Part shown: positions 1 through 9,445 of the stretch, piece by piece
How the letters are laid out: every line of letters begins with the position of its first letter
How positions within the stretch are numbered: position 1 is the first letter of the stretch
Assembly (NCBI GenBank): GCA_024690825.1
Contig: JAILOK010000104.1
Location: 1 to 64,000, forward strand
DNA: 64,000 nt
Source: Lachnospiraceae bacterium
Lineage (GTDB): Bacteria > Bacillota > Clostridia > Lachnospirales > Lachnospiraceae
Direction of reading: 5' to 3'
Notes under the pieces: generated by a model
Database searches by the model: none
What the model saw: only the letters and a program-made list of their open reading frames with translations
Told to the model about the DNA's origin: nothing
Position numbers and translations under genes: made by a program

Positions 1-168
1 TGCGAGCAGTTCGGAGTGGCTTCCGACAGGCTTCTCTTTGGAAAGAATGAACAGTATTCCGAGTTTGACATCAGAAACCGTATCATGAAGAAGATTGACG
101 GGTTGAACATGAAACAGGTGGAATTTCTGGAGGAGCAGATAAATCTCATGAAGAAAGTACTGCAGTAA
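1..168 (+). CDS. C-terminal end of an XRE-family (HTH) regulator, truncated by window start
   Basis: Frame 1 reads CEQFGVASDRLLFGKNEQYSEFDIRNRIMKKIDGLNMKQVEFLEEQINLMKKVLQ*; 'FGVxxDxLLfG' is the typical end of an XRE HTH domain followed by a coiled tail. Confidence 0.6.
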   Translation, partial: CEQFGVASDRLLFGKNEQYSEFDIRNRIMKKIDGLNMKQVEFLEEQINLMKKVLQ

Positions 169-207
169 TGAAGCAGGGGGTTCGATCTTGTTTTTTAGAA
201 TGGATAG

Positions 208-750
208 TTATCCAAAAATTTTTCCTGCCTCAAAAGACAATATCATGAGTTCCATCGCCTGTGCACTACAATCGCGGTACTTCAGATGGTACAATAAAAC
301 TCCCAAGAAATTATCAAAAACGGTCCTATTGTTACCAACGATCGGTTTATCTATATTATCTCCCATAAGATATGAGGATAATCTCATGACCAGAAACTTT
401 TCATTGATGAAGGTGTATTTGTCATCATCTGTATCGCAGACGACTGATAGGGGATGCCTCTTTAATATCCAAAAGGTTTCATAAGCTTTAATTTTTGCTG
501 AATTCACATGCTCTATCTTTTGATAATTCTTCAATCTTTGTATATCAGAAAAATAATCCATCACAGCATGTGTAAGGGAGGGCACGTCGATCTTGACATC
601 ATCATCAAAGCCGTAAGTAGTCAAAAACAGCTTCATTTCCTCAAAGATCTGATCTATTCGGGATTGAACAACTTCAGATCCAAAATCCTTAAGTATATCC
701 TTATAGTCTTCGTAGGTACTTTTTATGTACCTAAGACTAGTATTATCCAT
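208..750 (-). CDS. Hypothetical protein (180 aa), third gene of the RelA/SpoT mini-operon
   Basis: Complete ORF overlapping the 68-aa ORF by 8 bp; no family recognised with certainty. Confidence 0.55.
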   Translation of the reverse strand: MDNTSLRYIKSTYEDYKDILKDFGSEVVQSRIDQIFEEMKLFLTTYGFDDDVKIDVPSLTHAVMDYFSDIQRLKNYQKIEHVNSAKIKAYETFWILKRHPLSVVCDTDDDKYTFINEKFLVMRLSSYLMGDNIDKPIVGNNRTVFDNFLGVLLYHLKYRDCSAQAMELMILSFEAGKIFG

Positions 751-949
751 GATAAATCTGCTCCCCCAATTTCATGGCAAGACATCCGTTTTTTGTAATT
801 AGAAAATCACGAAATATGCTTAATTCTTTTTGCTCCTCTGCTCCCGTGTGGACTCCTGCGGAATTTGAAAGCTTATGATTTCCGATAGCACCATTAGCAA
901 TCATGTTTAGCACTCTTTTTGACATCTCTGTCATACAAACATCCTCCAT
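743..949 (-). CDS. Small hypothetical protein (68 aa)
   Basis: ORF in the 12-bp-spaced operon behind the RelA/SpoT gene; no recognisable domain. Confidence 0.4.
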   Translation of the reverse strand: MEDVCMTEMSKRVLNMIANGAIGNHKLSNSAGVHTGAEEQKELSIFRDFLITKNGCLAMKLGEQIYHG

Positions 950-961
950 AATTATGCACTA

Positions 962-1888
962 TCACTCTATTATAAAATCTGAAACCGCATCAGAATATGT
1001 AACGGATCCATGTTCGGCCTTTGTTTCTTTATTAACCTGTCTCATTTCTATTTCTTGATCGCCTGAGTTGCTCTCATCTTTATGATCTATGTTTTCTTTC
1101 TGAACATTCAGATTTCTCAGCGAAATAAAAAAACTCGACATTTCATCAGCTAACCCTGATAGTCTATTCAATAGCAATGTATACTCCTTATACAAAGGAT
1201 TGTCCGTATTTGTAGGATACAGAATCGAATGATCTACCTCTCCCCACCCTTCTTCAAACAGCGTACGAACCTGTATCTCGACATAAATGCCCTTATATTT
1301 TACGATGTAGTGTACGGAACGATATACTCTGTCACTGATTACTTTGTCCGGCGGAAGTATATGTTCATAAATATCTGTACGATCCCCTTTTCTGACATGT
1401 ACTTTGGGAGCTTCTGAAATATATGTATGGTTCTCATCCTCATCAAAATCTCTTAAACAATCGCGTACATAGTTTTTTTCATTATGCTCTATTGTATTGA
1501 CTATGTAATCATGGATGATTTCCCAATCTGTCTTGTATACCAATAATATCCTTATGCCTATTGCATCTGTAATGAATTTCAAATAATTCGTTGTATTGCA
1601 ATTGTCATACTTAAGTGCATTTTTATTCTTTCTGCGAACGATCTTATCAATTAAGTGTTCACCGTCCTTAACCCTGGACCTGATCGAATGAATCCTAAGG
1701 CCCTGGTTTCTTATAGTCGGATAACTGAAATAGTCAGACATAAATGAATCCAGAATTTTTTCAAGATTAGGTTTTCTATCCTCGTAATTCCTGTAGATTA
1801 TTGACAGGTCTTCCCACGTTACACCTGCCGTCTCAAATTGTTCATCCGTAAGGCGGAATTTTTCTTTGAATTCTTCAAATGAAATCAA
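962..1888 (-). CDS. RelA/SpoT (ppGpp synthetase-like) domain protein
   Basis: Motifs TDAIGIRIL and YRSVHYIVKYKGIYVEIQVRTLFEEGWGEVDH match the RelA/SpoT synthetase fold, including the conserved Asp and the E of 'EIQ(V/I)RT'. Confidence 0.85.
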   Translation of the reverse strand: MISFEEFKEKFRLTDEQFETAGVTWEDLSIIYRNYEDRKPNLEKILDSFMSDYFSYPTIRNQGLRIHSIRSRVKDGEHLIDKIVRRKNKNALKYDNCNTTNYLKFITDAIGIRILLVYKTDWEIIHDYIVNTIEHNEKNYVRDCLRDFDEDENHTYISEAPKVHVRKGDRTDIYEHILPPDKVISDRVYRSVHYIVKYKGIYVEIQVRTLFEEGWGEVDHSILYPTNTDNPLYKEYTLLLNRLSGLADEMSSFFISLRNLNVQKENIDHKDESNSGDQEIEMRQVNKETKAEHGSVTYSDAVSDFIIE

Positions 1889-1933
1889 TTATAACAAACT
1901 CTCCACAAATCGAATGCAAAAAACTTAACGCTT

Positions 1934-1962
1934 ATAATACACTAAACTACCATGAAATGCAA
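1934..1962 (-). promoter_or_regulatory. Candidate sigma-A promoter for the RelA/SpoT mini-operon
   Basis: Minus strand TTGCAT (1962-1957), 17-bp spacer, TATTAT (1939-1934), about 45 bp upstream of the start codon. Confidence 0.4.
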
Positions 1963-2159
1963 TCAAATTGAGCATGACCGCTGACCTTTCCCCTGAAAGA
2001 ATATCCTTCAGGATATTTAAGTTGAAAATGTTGGAAAGCATAGATTTCAAAAGAGAGGACGTCCTATTTTTATCACTTGAAATGGAGTCCTGATAGGCGT
2101 ATTACAGGAAGGCACGGCATGTGTGGCCGTTATCAGCAAAAAATGTGAGGTGTCTTAGA

Positions 2160-3045
2160 ATGAGTGAATCAACAAAACAGGCCGGAGGATGGCGTACAAA
2201 CAAATGGATCAGGCAGCCATACCGGTGTTATTATTGCACTGCAGTATCGGTACGGTATACTGCTGGTCGGTGTTTTCCCAGGAGATCGCGGATCATATAG
2301 GCTTCGGGAAAGCAAGCGTTGAGTGGGCATTCAGCTTTGCTATATTCTTCCTTGGAATGTCTGCGGCTTTTATGGGAAATGTGGTTGAAAAGGATATACG
2401 CAAATCCTCTCTGATAGCCACCATCTGCTTCACGGCAGGGATGCTGCTCACAGGAGTATTCATCGTTTACGGCGGAAAGCATCCGGGAAGCCCGCTGGCA
2501 TTGGTGGGGATATATATCAGCTACGGCTTCATCATGGGAGTGGGACTCGGAACGGGATACCTCTCTCCGGTGAAGACTCTGATGCTGTGGTTTCAGGACA
2601 AAAAGGGACTGGCCACTGATCTCACAGGAAAAGCCCATAGTCAAATGTATCGGACTTGCGGCCTCGGCCGGGATCATCTCATCTATATCCGCCATATTCA
2701 ATGCAGGCGGCAGGCTCGGATTTTCGGCCTGGGCAGATCTTCTGAAGGACAGGAACACCATCTACAAGCTGATCTTCATCCTTTCGATAGCCTTTACCGT
2801 CATAGTGATGCTGACAAAGGGTATAGTGAACGGCGAGGGGGATGTCCTGCTGATAGCATTGGTTCTGGGACTGATTTTTGTTGTGAACGCAGGCTACGGC
2901 GGAGGCTTTTCAAATGTGCCTACCCTGCTGTCGGATCATTACGGCATGGGATCCATCAGCGCCATCCACGGCATCACGCTTTCGGCGTGGGCCTTTGCGG
3001 GACTGACCGGAAACCAGATGGCGACCTATATCTTCAACCATACCG
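2160..3045 (+). pseudogene. Decayed OFA (oxalate/formate antiporter-like) MFS transporter
   Basis: MSESTKQAGGWRTNKWI (frame of 2160) continues as QAAIPVLLLHCSIGTVYCWSVFSQEIADHIGFGKASVEWAFSFAIFFLGMSAAF (frame of 2189), then as KPIVKCIGLAASAGIISSISAIFNAGGRLGFSAWADLLKDRNTIYKLIFILS...GGGFSNVPTLLSDHYGMGSISAIHG (frame of 2805). This implies two frame changes and an apparent internal deletion after GLAT. Confidence 0.8.
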
Positions 3046-3281
3046 GACAGTATATCTCCGATGTGGAGAGGGGGAAGTACTCTCTGAGCCTCAAAAAATA
3101 TATGACGATCTGCGATCATTTCGGAGTGTCGGCAGATGAACTGCTCTACGGGGCCTCCAAGGACTACTCCGAATATGACATCAGGAACCGGATCATCCGG
3201 CAGATGGATGGACTGTCAGCCCGTCAGATAGAACTTCTGGAGGAGCAGATAGGCCTGATGAAGAAGATGTTTGCCGGGTAG
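3046..3281 (+). pseudogene. XRE regulator C-terminal fragment fused in frame to the MFS remnant
   Basis: QYISDVERGKYSLSLKKYMTICDHFGVSADELLYGASKDYSEYDIRNRIIRQMDGLSARQIELLEEQIGLMKKMFAG* is the second half of an XRE HTH plus tail; it parallels the 1-168 tail. Confidence 0.75.
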
Positions 3282-3284
3282 AAT

Positions 3285-4127
3285 TTACTGATCATCCTGT
3301 TTGTGGACCAACGACTCAAGTTCCGCGATGCGGCGCTCCATGTCAGAAATAGTCTGATCTTTGTCAGCAACTGCCTGTTTCAGTCTGGCCATCTCATACT
3401 CGTCTGTTGCCTTAGTCTCGAGATATTTTCTGTGAGCTTCAAAATATGTTTTTTCCTGCGAATTGATATTGACTGCATACATGACCCTTGCAACCTCCTT
3501 TGCTGTCAGAAACTGCTCTCCGATAGCGTGAAATTCTTCCCAGGTTTTTGCCATGAACATCCTTGCCCAGAGCACCAGGCAGTTCTTTTTGTCTGACTCT
3601 GTGGCAAGATCCGTGTGATTCAAGTTTAGCACATACAGTGACAAAAGTGTAGAGTAGGGATAGTGGTATTGCGTGTTGAGAAACTGGAAATGTGAGAAGA
3701 ATTCTTTCTTCTGATCCGGGAAGAATTCCTGATCTGTGATACAGACCTGGACAGTCTCTTTGAGGCGGTCATAATTATCACCTTCCTCAAGGGTATCATA
3801 ACTTCTGCAAAGATACAGCAGGGAGCGTTTCTTCCAGTAACTTTGAGGGTACATTTGCAGTTCGATATTCAGAATAGATTGATCCCGGAGAAGTATCCTG
3901 GTGTCAAGGATAATCTCCTTCAAGTTGAACTCGCTGTAATCAATGGGGTTCAGTAGAAAAACATCTTCGATATCTTCATAGGAAAGACCCTTGAGCGAAC
4001 ATACAAGGTGCTTCAGGGCTTCCTTTGACCTTTGCATGACACAGTGGAACATCATGTCATTTGTCAGTGTGACATCGATCTCTCCCGATGCATCGTCAGG
4101 GAAAAGCTGATAGTACTGATTATTCAT
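3285..4127 (-). CDS. PD-(D/E)XK nuclease family transposase / Rpn-like protein (PF12784 type)
   Basis: LTNDMMFHCVMQ...ALKHLVCSLKGL...ILDTRILLRDQSILNIELQMYPQSYWKKRSLLYLCRSYD; C-terminal coiled tail. Confidence 0.8.
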   Translation of the reverse strand: MNNQYYQLFPDDASGEIDVTLTNDMMFHCVMQRSKEALKHLVCSLKGLSYEDIEDVFLLNPIDYSEFNLKEIILDTRILLRDQSILNIELQMYPQSYWKKRSLLYLCRSYDTLEEGDNYDRLKETVQVCITDQEFFPDQKKEFFSHFQFLNTQYHYPYSTLLSLYVLNLNHTDLATESDKKNCLVLWARMFMAKTWEEFHAIGEQFLTAKEVARVMYAVNINSQEKTYFEAHRKYLETKATDEYEMARLKQAVADKDQTISDMERRIAELESLVHKQDDQ

Positions 4128-4371
4128 ATAGACCTCCTTATACTGCAGACAGAGCCGGCTGATAGAGAAAGTCTTCTATGGAGAACGAAATAGTGGGATC
4201 CGCGCAAAGAAAAAATATCCATCAACACCAGATATCTGCATCTAAAAATGGGATTTCCGTCCGGAAGAACTCCGGATCAGTGTTAATTTGAAACAAACCG
4301 ACTATAGCATATCGGAATCTGGATTACAATAGAAAAGTATAGGTCGACGGCGAAAACATAGCAAGTGCGTG

Positions 4372-4455
4372 CGCTCTATTGATGGCATGAATCCCGATCA
4401 GATAGAATTCCTTGAGGACCAGATCAGTCTCATGAAGAGGATGTTCGGAAAGTAG
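4372..4455 (+). pseudogene. Third XRE C-terminal tail remnant
   Basis: Frame reads RSIDGMNPDQIEFLEDQISLMKRMFGK*; same tail as at 1-168 and 3046-3281, with no upstream HTH. Confidence 0.7.
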
Positions 4456-4482
4456 TGCGGAACAGGGCGATACAGGGATATT

Positions 4483-6213
4483 TCACGGCTGTTTTCCGGT
4501 CAGCATTTCAAAGGTCACGCCGTATTTTTCTGCGATATCACCGGCATAGGACCTGCCCTCCGGTGCCCCCACTTCAACCCTGAAGGACCTTTTCGATCCA
4601 TTTGTTCCGGCCACGAGAGATGCCGCTTTGCCGTACGGCGCCCCTTCATTCAGGTTTTCAACCTCAAAAGCCAGCTTGTGCATGTGCGTATTGTAGATAG
4701 TGCGCACATTTTTTTGCAGGATCGCCCTGACGGCATCCGATGCGATATAATACCCTTCTTCAAATGACGTCGTGGAAAAGGTCTCATTCAGCAAAAGCAG
4801 ACTGTCTTTGGTGCAGGCACAGTAGATATCCCTGAAACGCCGGCACTCCTCTCCCAGTCTTCCCAGATCCATGGTCTTGTCCTCGTCAGCGGGATAATGT
4901 GTATAGATGCAGTCAACAGGGCTGAACCGGAAGCTTTCTCCCGGAACGCTGATGCCGCCCTGGGCCAGCACATAGCAAAGTCCCACAGCCTGTGTGATTG
5001 TCGTCTTGCCTCCGCGGTTGGCACCGGTCAGAAGATAGAGCGTATGATCCGTGTCAAAATCCAGATCATTGGGGACCATATCAGATGCCATTACCTCATG
5101 TGAAAAAGCCAGTTTCAGATTGTAAATGCCCCGTGCGCGCATTTTCACTCCGTTTTCCGGTGCCGAAGCCTTTGGCCGGCAGAAAACGTATCCCTCACTT
5201 TGAAGCTTTCTGACAAATTCAGCCATGGTCACATAATAATAGAATTCCGGGATAAGCTCCACAATGCTTCTGATGGAAAAGGACATATACCGGCCCAGGA
5301 TCTGTTCCAGTTTTTTTGTCAGATGAGACAGAAGCTGGCTGACCTCTTTGTCCAGATAATGGGTCAGATAAGCGCCGGTGTCGTTGTTTGGGACATTGGC
5401 TATCGTAGCCGCCATAGGCGCTCCAAAGATCGGTGTCCTCATCGCTGCCATGAAGCCGCCCAGCTTTTCTGCCTGTGGCAGGAATTCTCCGACGGTCCTG
5501 GTGACCTGTCGGTAATGCATCTCTCCCTTCCATTCATTTCCCTCACGAATGGGATCGGAACCGGCTACGGCATCCGCAAAATTCCCGAGGATCCCGGAGT
5601 TTTTGAATTCTTTGTTATTAACGGAAATGATCCCTACGCTTTTGACCTCGAAGCTGGGGTTCAGATTGACGCCCACGGTAACACTTTTCAGATCCTGCGT
5701 ATCCGCATTCAGGCTCTCGATATCTTTTTTCAGCTCGGTAAAATGAGAATCGCGGTGGACTGTTTCGACAAAGTTTTTGAGAGCCAGCATGCCCTCCGAC
5801 CGGATATCCGATCCTTCCAGGCATTCCTGTACAGCCTCCACACATTTGATGTAATCATTCAGTTCACTGAGTCTGTGGAGAAATTCCCAGAGTCCCGCCC
5901 GGGCATCGTGGTCCCTGCGAAAGCTGCCGTAATCATTCAGAAACTGAACCTGTTCCAGCAGCTCCCGGAGCCTTGTGCACATATCGGGCAGACGAAAAAT
6001 ATCCTCAAAGACCTGCGCCCTGTATTCCGCCACCTTTTCCGAGGCAGTCATGGTCTTCAGGATCGAAAGGAGCATCAGTCTTTCATTCGGCTTTTGGGAA
6101 AGCTGTCCGCACAGACTGTCAAGACCCAGATCGTGGCAGGCCGTATCCGTCAGAACCCGGTAATCGGATCCGTCATTTGCAGGATATAGTAAGCTGACAG
6201 GTCTGTTTTTCAT
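4483..6213 (-). CDS. MutS-like ATPase (MutS domain V family)
   Basis: Walker A TGANRGGKTT, ...DLGRLGEECRRFRDIY...DSLLLLNETFSTTSFEEGYYIA...IYNTHMHKLAFE, as in MutS-related ATPases. Confidence 0.85.
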   Translation of the reverse strand: MKNRPVSLLYPANDGSDYRVLTDTACHDLGLDSLCGQLSQKPNERLMLLSILKTMTASEKVAEYRAQVFEDIFRLPDMCTRLRELLEQVQFLNDYGSFRRDHDARAGLWEFLHRLSELNDYIKCVEAVQECLEGSDIRSEGMLALKNFVETVHRDSHFTELKKDIESLNADTQDLKSVTVGVNLNPSFEVKSVGIISVNNKEFKNSGILGNFADAVAGSDPIREGNEWKGEMHYRQVTRTVGEFLPQAEKLGGFMAAMRTPIFGAPMAATIANVPNNDTGAYLTHYLDKEVSQLLSHLTKKLEQILGRYMSFSIRSIVELIPEFYYYVTMAEFVRKLQSEGYVFCRPKASAPENGVKMRARGIYNLKLAFSHEVMASDMVPNDLDFDTDHTLYLLTGANRGGKTTITQAVGLCYVLAQGGISVPGESFRFSPVDCIYTHYPADEDKTMDLGRLGEECRRFRDIYCACTKDSLLLLNETFSTTSFEEGYYIASDAVRAILQKNVRTIYNTHMHKLAFEVENLNEGAPYGKAASLVAGTNGSKRSFRVEVGAPEGRSYAGDIAEKYGVTFEMLTGKQP

Positions 6214-6314
6214 GGCAAACTGCTCCTTTCTCTTCTTTAATTATACACCCTGACAGCCGCCCCAGGGGAAGGGTTTTCCGTTACAGCGGGTAAGGTCTGT
6301 TATCACACCATATC

Positions 6315-6343
6315 TTGTGTATATCCGTTTATAATGGTATAAT
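6315..6343 (+). promoter_or_regulatory. Candidate main promoter of the glycan cluster
   Basis: TTGTGT (6315-6320), 17-bp spacer, TG-G-TATAAT extended -10 (6338-6343), ATG at 6372. Confidence 0.6.
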
Positions 6344-6371
6344 ATCTTGTTGATTTATACAGAGGATCATT

Positions 6372-8300
6372 ATGAAACGGATCATTAACAACCGTCAGCT
6401 TTTCGTAAGACGGCTCGGACTTATTACATATGATATCCTTGCAGTGCTGGCATCAAGCGCATTGGGTCTTTTGATGCGCTTTGATATGAGCTATTATGAG
6501 CTTACCCATACTGTCGGAAGCCGCGAATGGATCGAGCATATCTGGAGATATCTGCCCATAGGGATAGTGACCACTATCCTTATTTTCTATTTATTCCATC
6601 TTTATACGAGCCTCTGGAGTTATGCCGGTATCTCGGAGATGTCGTCGCTTGTGCTTGCGTGTGTTGTCAGCTCGCTTCTGCAGGCTGTCGGAATGCTGCT
6701 TTTGGGTTACAGGGTGCCGAGAAGCTATTATTTCATGTACGCCATGTGGCTTATCATCTGGGTAGCCATATCGCGGTTTGCATACAGACTGTTCAGAACC
6801 TTTGTACAGAAGCGTACCGAAAAGGCAAAAAGCGTAAATGTGATGGTAATAGGAGCCGGAGAGGCCGGAAATTCCATCATCAGGGAAATGAACACTTCAA
6901 GATACATCCAGAAGAGCGTGATGTGCGCCATAGATGACGACAATTCAAAGGTCGGGAATTATATCCACGGTGTGAAGGTCGTGGGAGGAAGGGACAGCAT
7001 CATCGAGGCGGCTGCCGAGTACGACATCGACGAGATAATAATAGCCATGCCCTCTGCCCCGAGGAAGCAGCTGAAGGAAATACTCGATATATGCAAAAAA
7101 ACAACCTGCGATTTAAAGACTCTTCCGGGAATGTACCAGCTTGTTAACGGCGAGGTGAACATATCCCAGCTCAGAAAAGTGGATGTCACTGACCTTCTCG
7201 GAAGGGATGCCATCGAGGTGGATCTGGAATCCATCATGGGCTATGTAAAGAACAAAGTCATACTGGTCACCGGTGGCGGCGGATCCATAGGATCGGAGCT
7301 CTGCAGGCAGCTTGCGGGACATATGCCAAAGCAGCTTATCATTGTGGATATCTACGAAAACAGCGCCTATGACATCCAGCAGGAACTTTCAAGAAACCAT
7401 CCGGAACTCGACTTGAAGGTGCTTATCGCCTCGGTCAGAAATACAGCCAGGATGGATGATATCTTTAAGACCTACAAGCCGGATATAGTCTATCACGCGG
7501 CTGCCCACAAGCATGTCCCGCTGATGGAGGACAGCCCCAATGAGGCGATCAAAAACAATGTCATGGGAACCTGGAAGGTCTGTGAAGCGGCTCTTAGGAA
7601 TCATGCGGAGAAATTTGTCTTAATATCCACCGACAAGGCCGTTAACCCTACGAATATAATGGGCGCGACAAAGAGGATATGCGAGATGATAGTCCAGTCC
7701 TACGACAAAAAGGGCGACACGGATTTTGTAGCAGTCCGTTTCGGAAATGTCCTCGGTTCGAACGGATCGGTCATACCTCTTTTCAAGAAGCAGATCGAAG
7801 CCGGCGGACCCGTTACGGTCACGCATCCCCGTATAATAAGGTATTTCATGACTATTCCGGAGGCAGTATCGCTCGTGCTTCAGGCAGGGGCCTATGCGAA
7901 GGGCGGAGAGATATTCGTACTCGATATGGGAGAGCCCGTAAGGATACTGGATCTTGCCGAAAACCTCATCCGTCTGTCGGGATATGTTCCCGGCGAGGAT
8001 ATAAATATAGAATTTACGGGACTGCGGCCCGGAGAGAAGCTTTATGAGGAAATGCTCATGAAGGAAGAGGGAATGCAGGAGACCGCCAATAAACTGATCC
8101 ACATAGGACAGCCCATCGAATTTGATGAAAAAAAGTTCTACGAGAAGCTGGAGGAACTTAAGCTTGAATCCAAGGAAGAGAAGGCTGATGTCAGACAATG
8201 GGTGAAGGAACTGGTACCCACATATAACTATAAACCAAACAGTGACACCGAGAAGTTCGACGGTAATGATAAGGAATATGTCATTTCCGGAAGGACATAA
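6372..8300 (+). CDS. Membrane-anchored UDP-N-acetylglucosamine 4,6-dehydratase (PglF/EpsC/CapD-like)
   Basis: N-terminal TM segments, CoA-binding-like GAGEAGNSIIREM, then VTGGGGSIGSELCRQL ... STDKAVNPTNIMGATKR. Confidence 0.93.
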   Translation: MKRIINNRQLFVRRLGLITYDILAVLASSALGLLMRFDMSYYELTHTVGSREWIEHIWRYLPIGIVTTILIFYLFHLYTSLWSYAGISEMSSLVLACVVSSLLQAVGMLLLGYRVPRSYYFMYAMWLIIWVAISRFAYRLFRTFVQKRTEKAKSVNVMVIGAGEAGNSIIREMNTSRYIQKSVMCAIDDDNSKVGNYIHGVKVVGGRDSIIEAAAEYDIDEIIIAMPSAPRKQLKEILDICKKTTCDLKTLPGMYQLVNGEVNISQLRKVDVTDLLGRDAIEVDLESIMGYVKNKVILVTGGGGSIGSELCRQLAGHMPKQLIIVDIYENSAYDIQQELSRNHPELDLKVLIASVRNTARMDDIFKTYKPDIVYHAAAHKHVPLMEDSPNEAIKNNVMGTWKVCEAALRNHAEKFVLISTDKAVNPTNIMGATKRICEMIVQSYDKKGDTDFVAVRFGNVLGSNGSVIPLFKKQIEAGGPVTVTHPRIIRYFMTIPEAVSLVLQAGAYAKGGEIFVLDMGEPVRILDLAENLIRLSGYVPGEDINIEFTGLRPGEKLYEEMLMKEEGMQETANKLIHIGQPIEFDEKKFYEKLEELKLESKEEKADVRQWVKELVPTYNYKPNSDTEKFDGNDKEYVISGRT

Positions 8301-8314
8301 GAGAGGTAATAAAT

Positions 8315-9445
8315 ATGAAAGAGAGAATATTTCTGTCGTCACCCACAATGCATGACGGCGAGATGAAATTCATACAGGAAGCATTTGATACCAACTGGGT
8401 GGCACCCCTTGGAAAAAATGTGGACGGGTTTGAAGAGGACATGCAGGCTTTTTTAGGTGAGAATATGCATGCGGCCGCGCTTTCGGCGGGAACAGCGGCG
8501 ATACATCTTGCTCTTATTATAGAAGGTGTGGGCAGGGACGATATCGTATTCGGCTCCGATCTTACTTTTGCGGCGACAGTAAATCCCATAACATATCTGG
8601 GCGCAAAGCCTGTTTTCATAGACAGTGAGCGGGAAACCTGGAACATGGATCCGAAAGCCCTGAGGAAAGCATTTGATATATATCCTGATGCGAAGGCCGT
8701 GATAAGCGCCAACCTCTACGGGACTCCGGCAAAGCTTGATGAACTTAAAGCAATATGTGATGAAAAAGGTGTTCCTTTCATAGAAGACGCGGCAGAATCG
8801 CTGGGATCAAAATACAAGGGCAGACAGACGGGCTGTATAGGAGACATCGGGATACTGTCTTTTAACGGAAACAAGATCATTACCACTTCAGGCGGAGGAA
8901 TGCTTGTATCAAAGGATGAGGAAAAGGTGAAAAAGGCCAGATTCCTTTCTACCCAGGCGCGTGAAAAAGCGCGTCATTACGAGCACAAAGAGATAGGCTT
9001 TAATTACAGGATGTCTAATATAGTTGCAGGTATAGGCAGGGGTCAGATGCAGTATCTGGATGAACACATAAGACTCAAACGGAACATCAGAAAACGCTAC
9101 GAGGAGGCTCTTGTGGACATACCGGAGATCAGCTTCAATCCGTACTTAAGTGATTCGGAGCCGAACTGCTGGCTGACATGCATCACCATAGACAGAAGCT
9201 GCCCGGTGAAACCTCTTGATGTCATGGAAGCGCTTGAAAAGGAAAATATTGAGACACGCCCCATCTGGAAGCCCATGCACATGCAGCCTGTATACGCATC
9301 TGCCGGTTTCGTAAAGGCGGAGGAGAAAGCATCGGTCGGCGAGGAAGTGTTTGAAACAGGACTGTGCCTCCCGAGTGATATAAAGAACACCGATGAAGAT
9401 ATGGACAGGATCATAGGCCTGATAAGGAGAGTATTCGGCAGATGA
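8315..9445 (+). CDS. DegT/DnrJ/EryC1-type PLP aminotransferase (PglE/EpsN-like)
   Basis: [37 protein letters not shown]...; PLP Lys region [17 protein letters not shown]. Confidence 0.92.
   Translation: MKERIFLSSPTMHDGEMKFIQEAFDTNWVAPLGKNVDGFEEDMQAFLGENMHAAALSAGTAAIHLALIIEGVGRDDIVFGSDLTFAATVNPITYLGAKPVFIDSERETWNMDPKALRKAFDIYPDAKAVISANLYGTPAKLDELKAICDEKGVPFIEDAAESLGSKYKGRQTGCIGDIGILSFNGNKIITTSGGGMLVSKDEEKVKKARFLSTQAREKARHYEHKEIGFNYRMSNIVAGIGRGQMQYLDEHIRLKRNIRKRYEEALVDIPEISFNPYLSDSEPNCWLTCITIDRSCPVKPLDVMEALEKENIETRPIWKPMHMQPVYASAGFVKAEEKASVGEEVFETGLCLPSDIKNTDEDMDRIIGLIRRVFGR

Noticed and set aside
2000-2017. AATATCC-TTCA-GGATATT hairpin
   Set aside because: Seven-bp AT-rich stem with no T-tract and no clear gene end nearby on either strand; too weak to call a terminator.
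5200-6189. 329-aa plus-strand ORF opposite the MutS-like gene
   Set aside because: Antisense shadow ORF; the minus-strand frame has Walker A and MutS-family motifs, this one has none.
7620-8348. 242-aa minus-strand ORF opposite the PglF-like gene
   Set aside because: Fully antisense to a clearly conserved dehydratase; no recognisable motifs.
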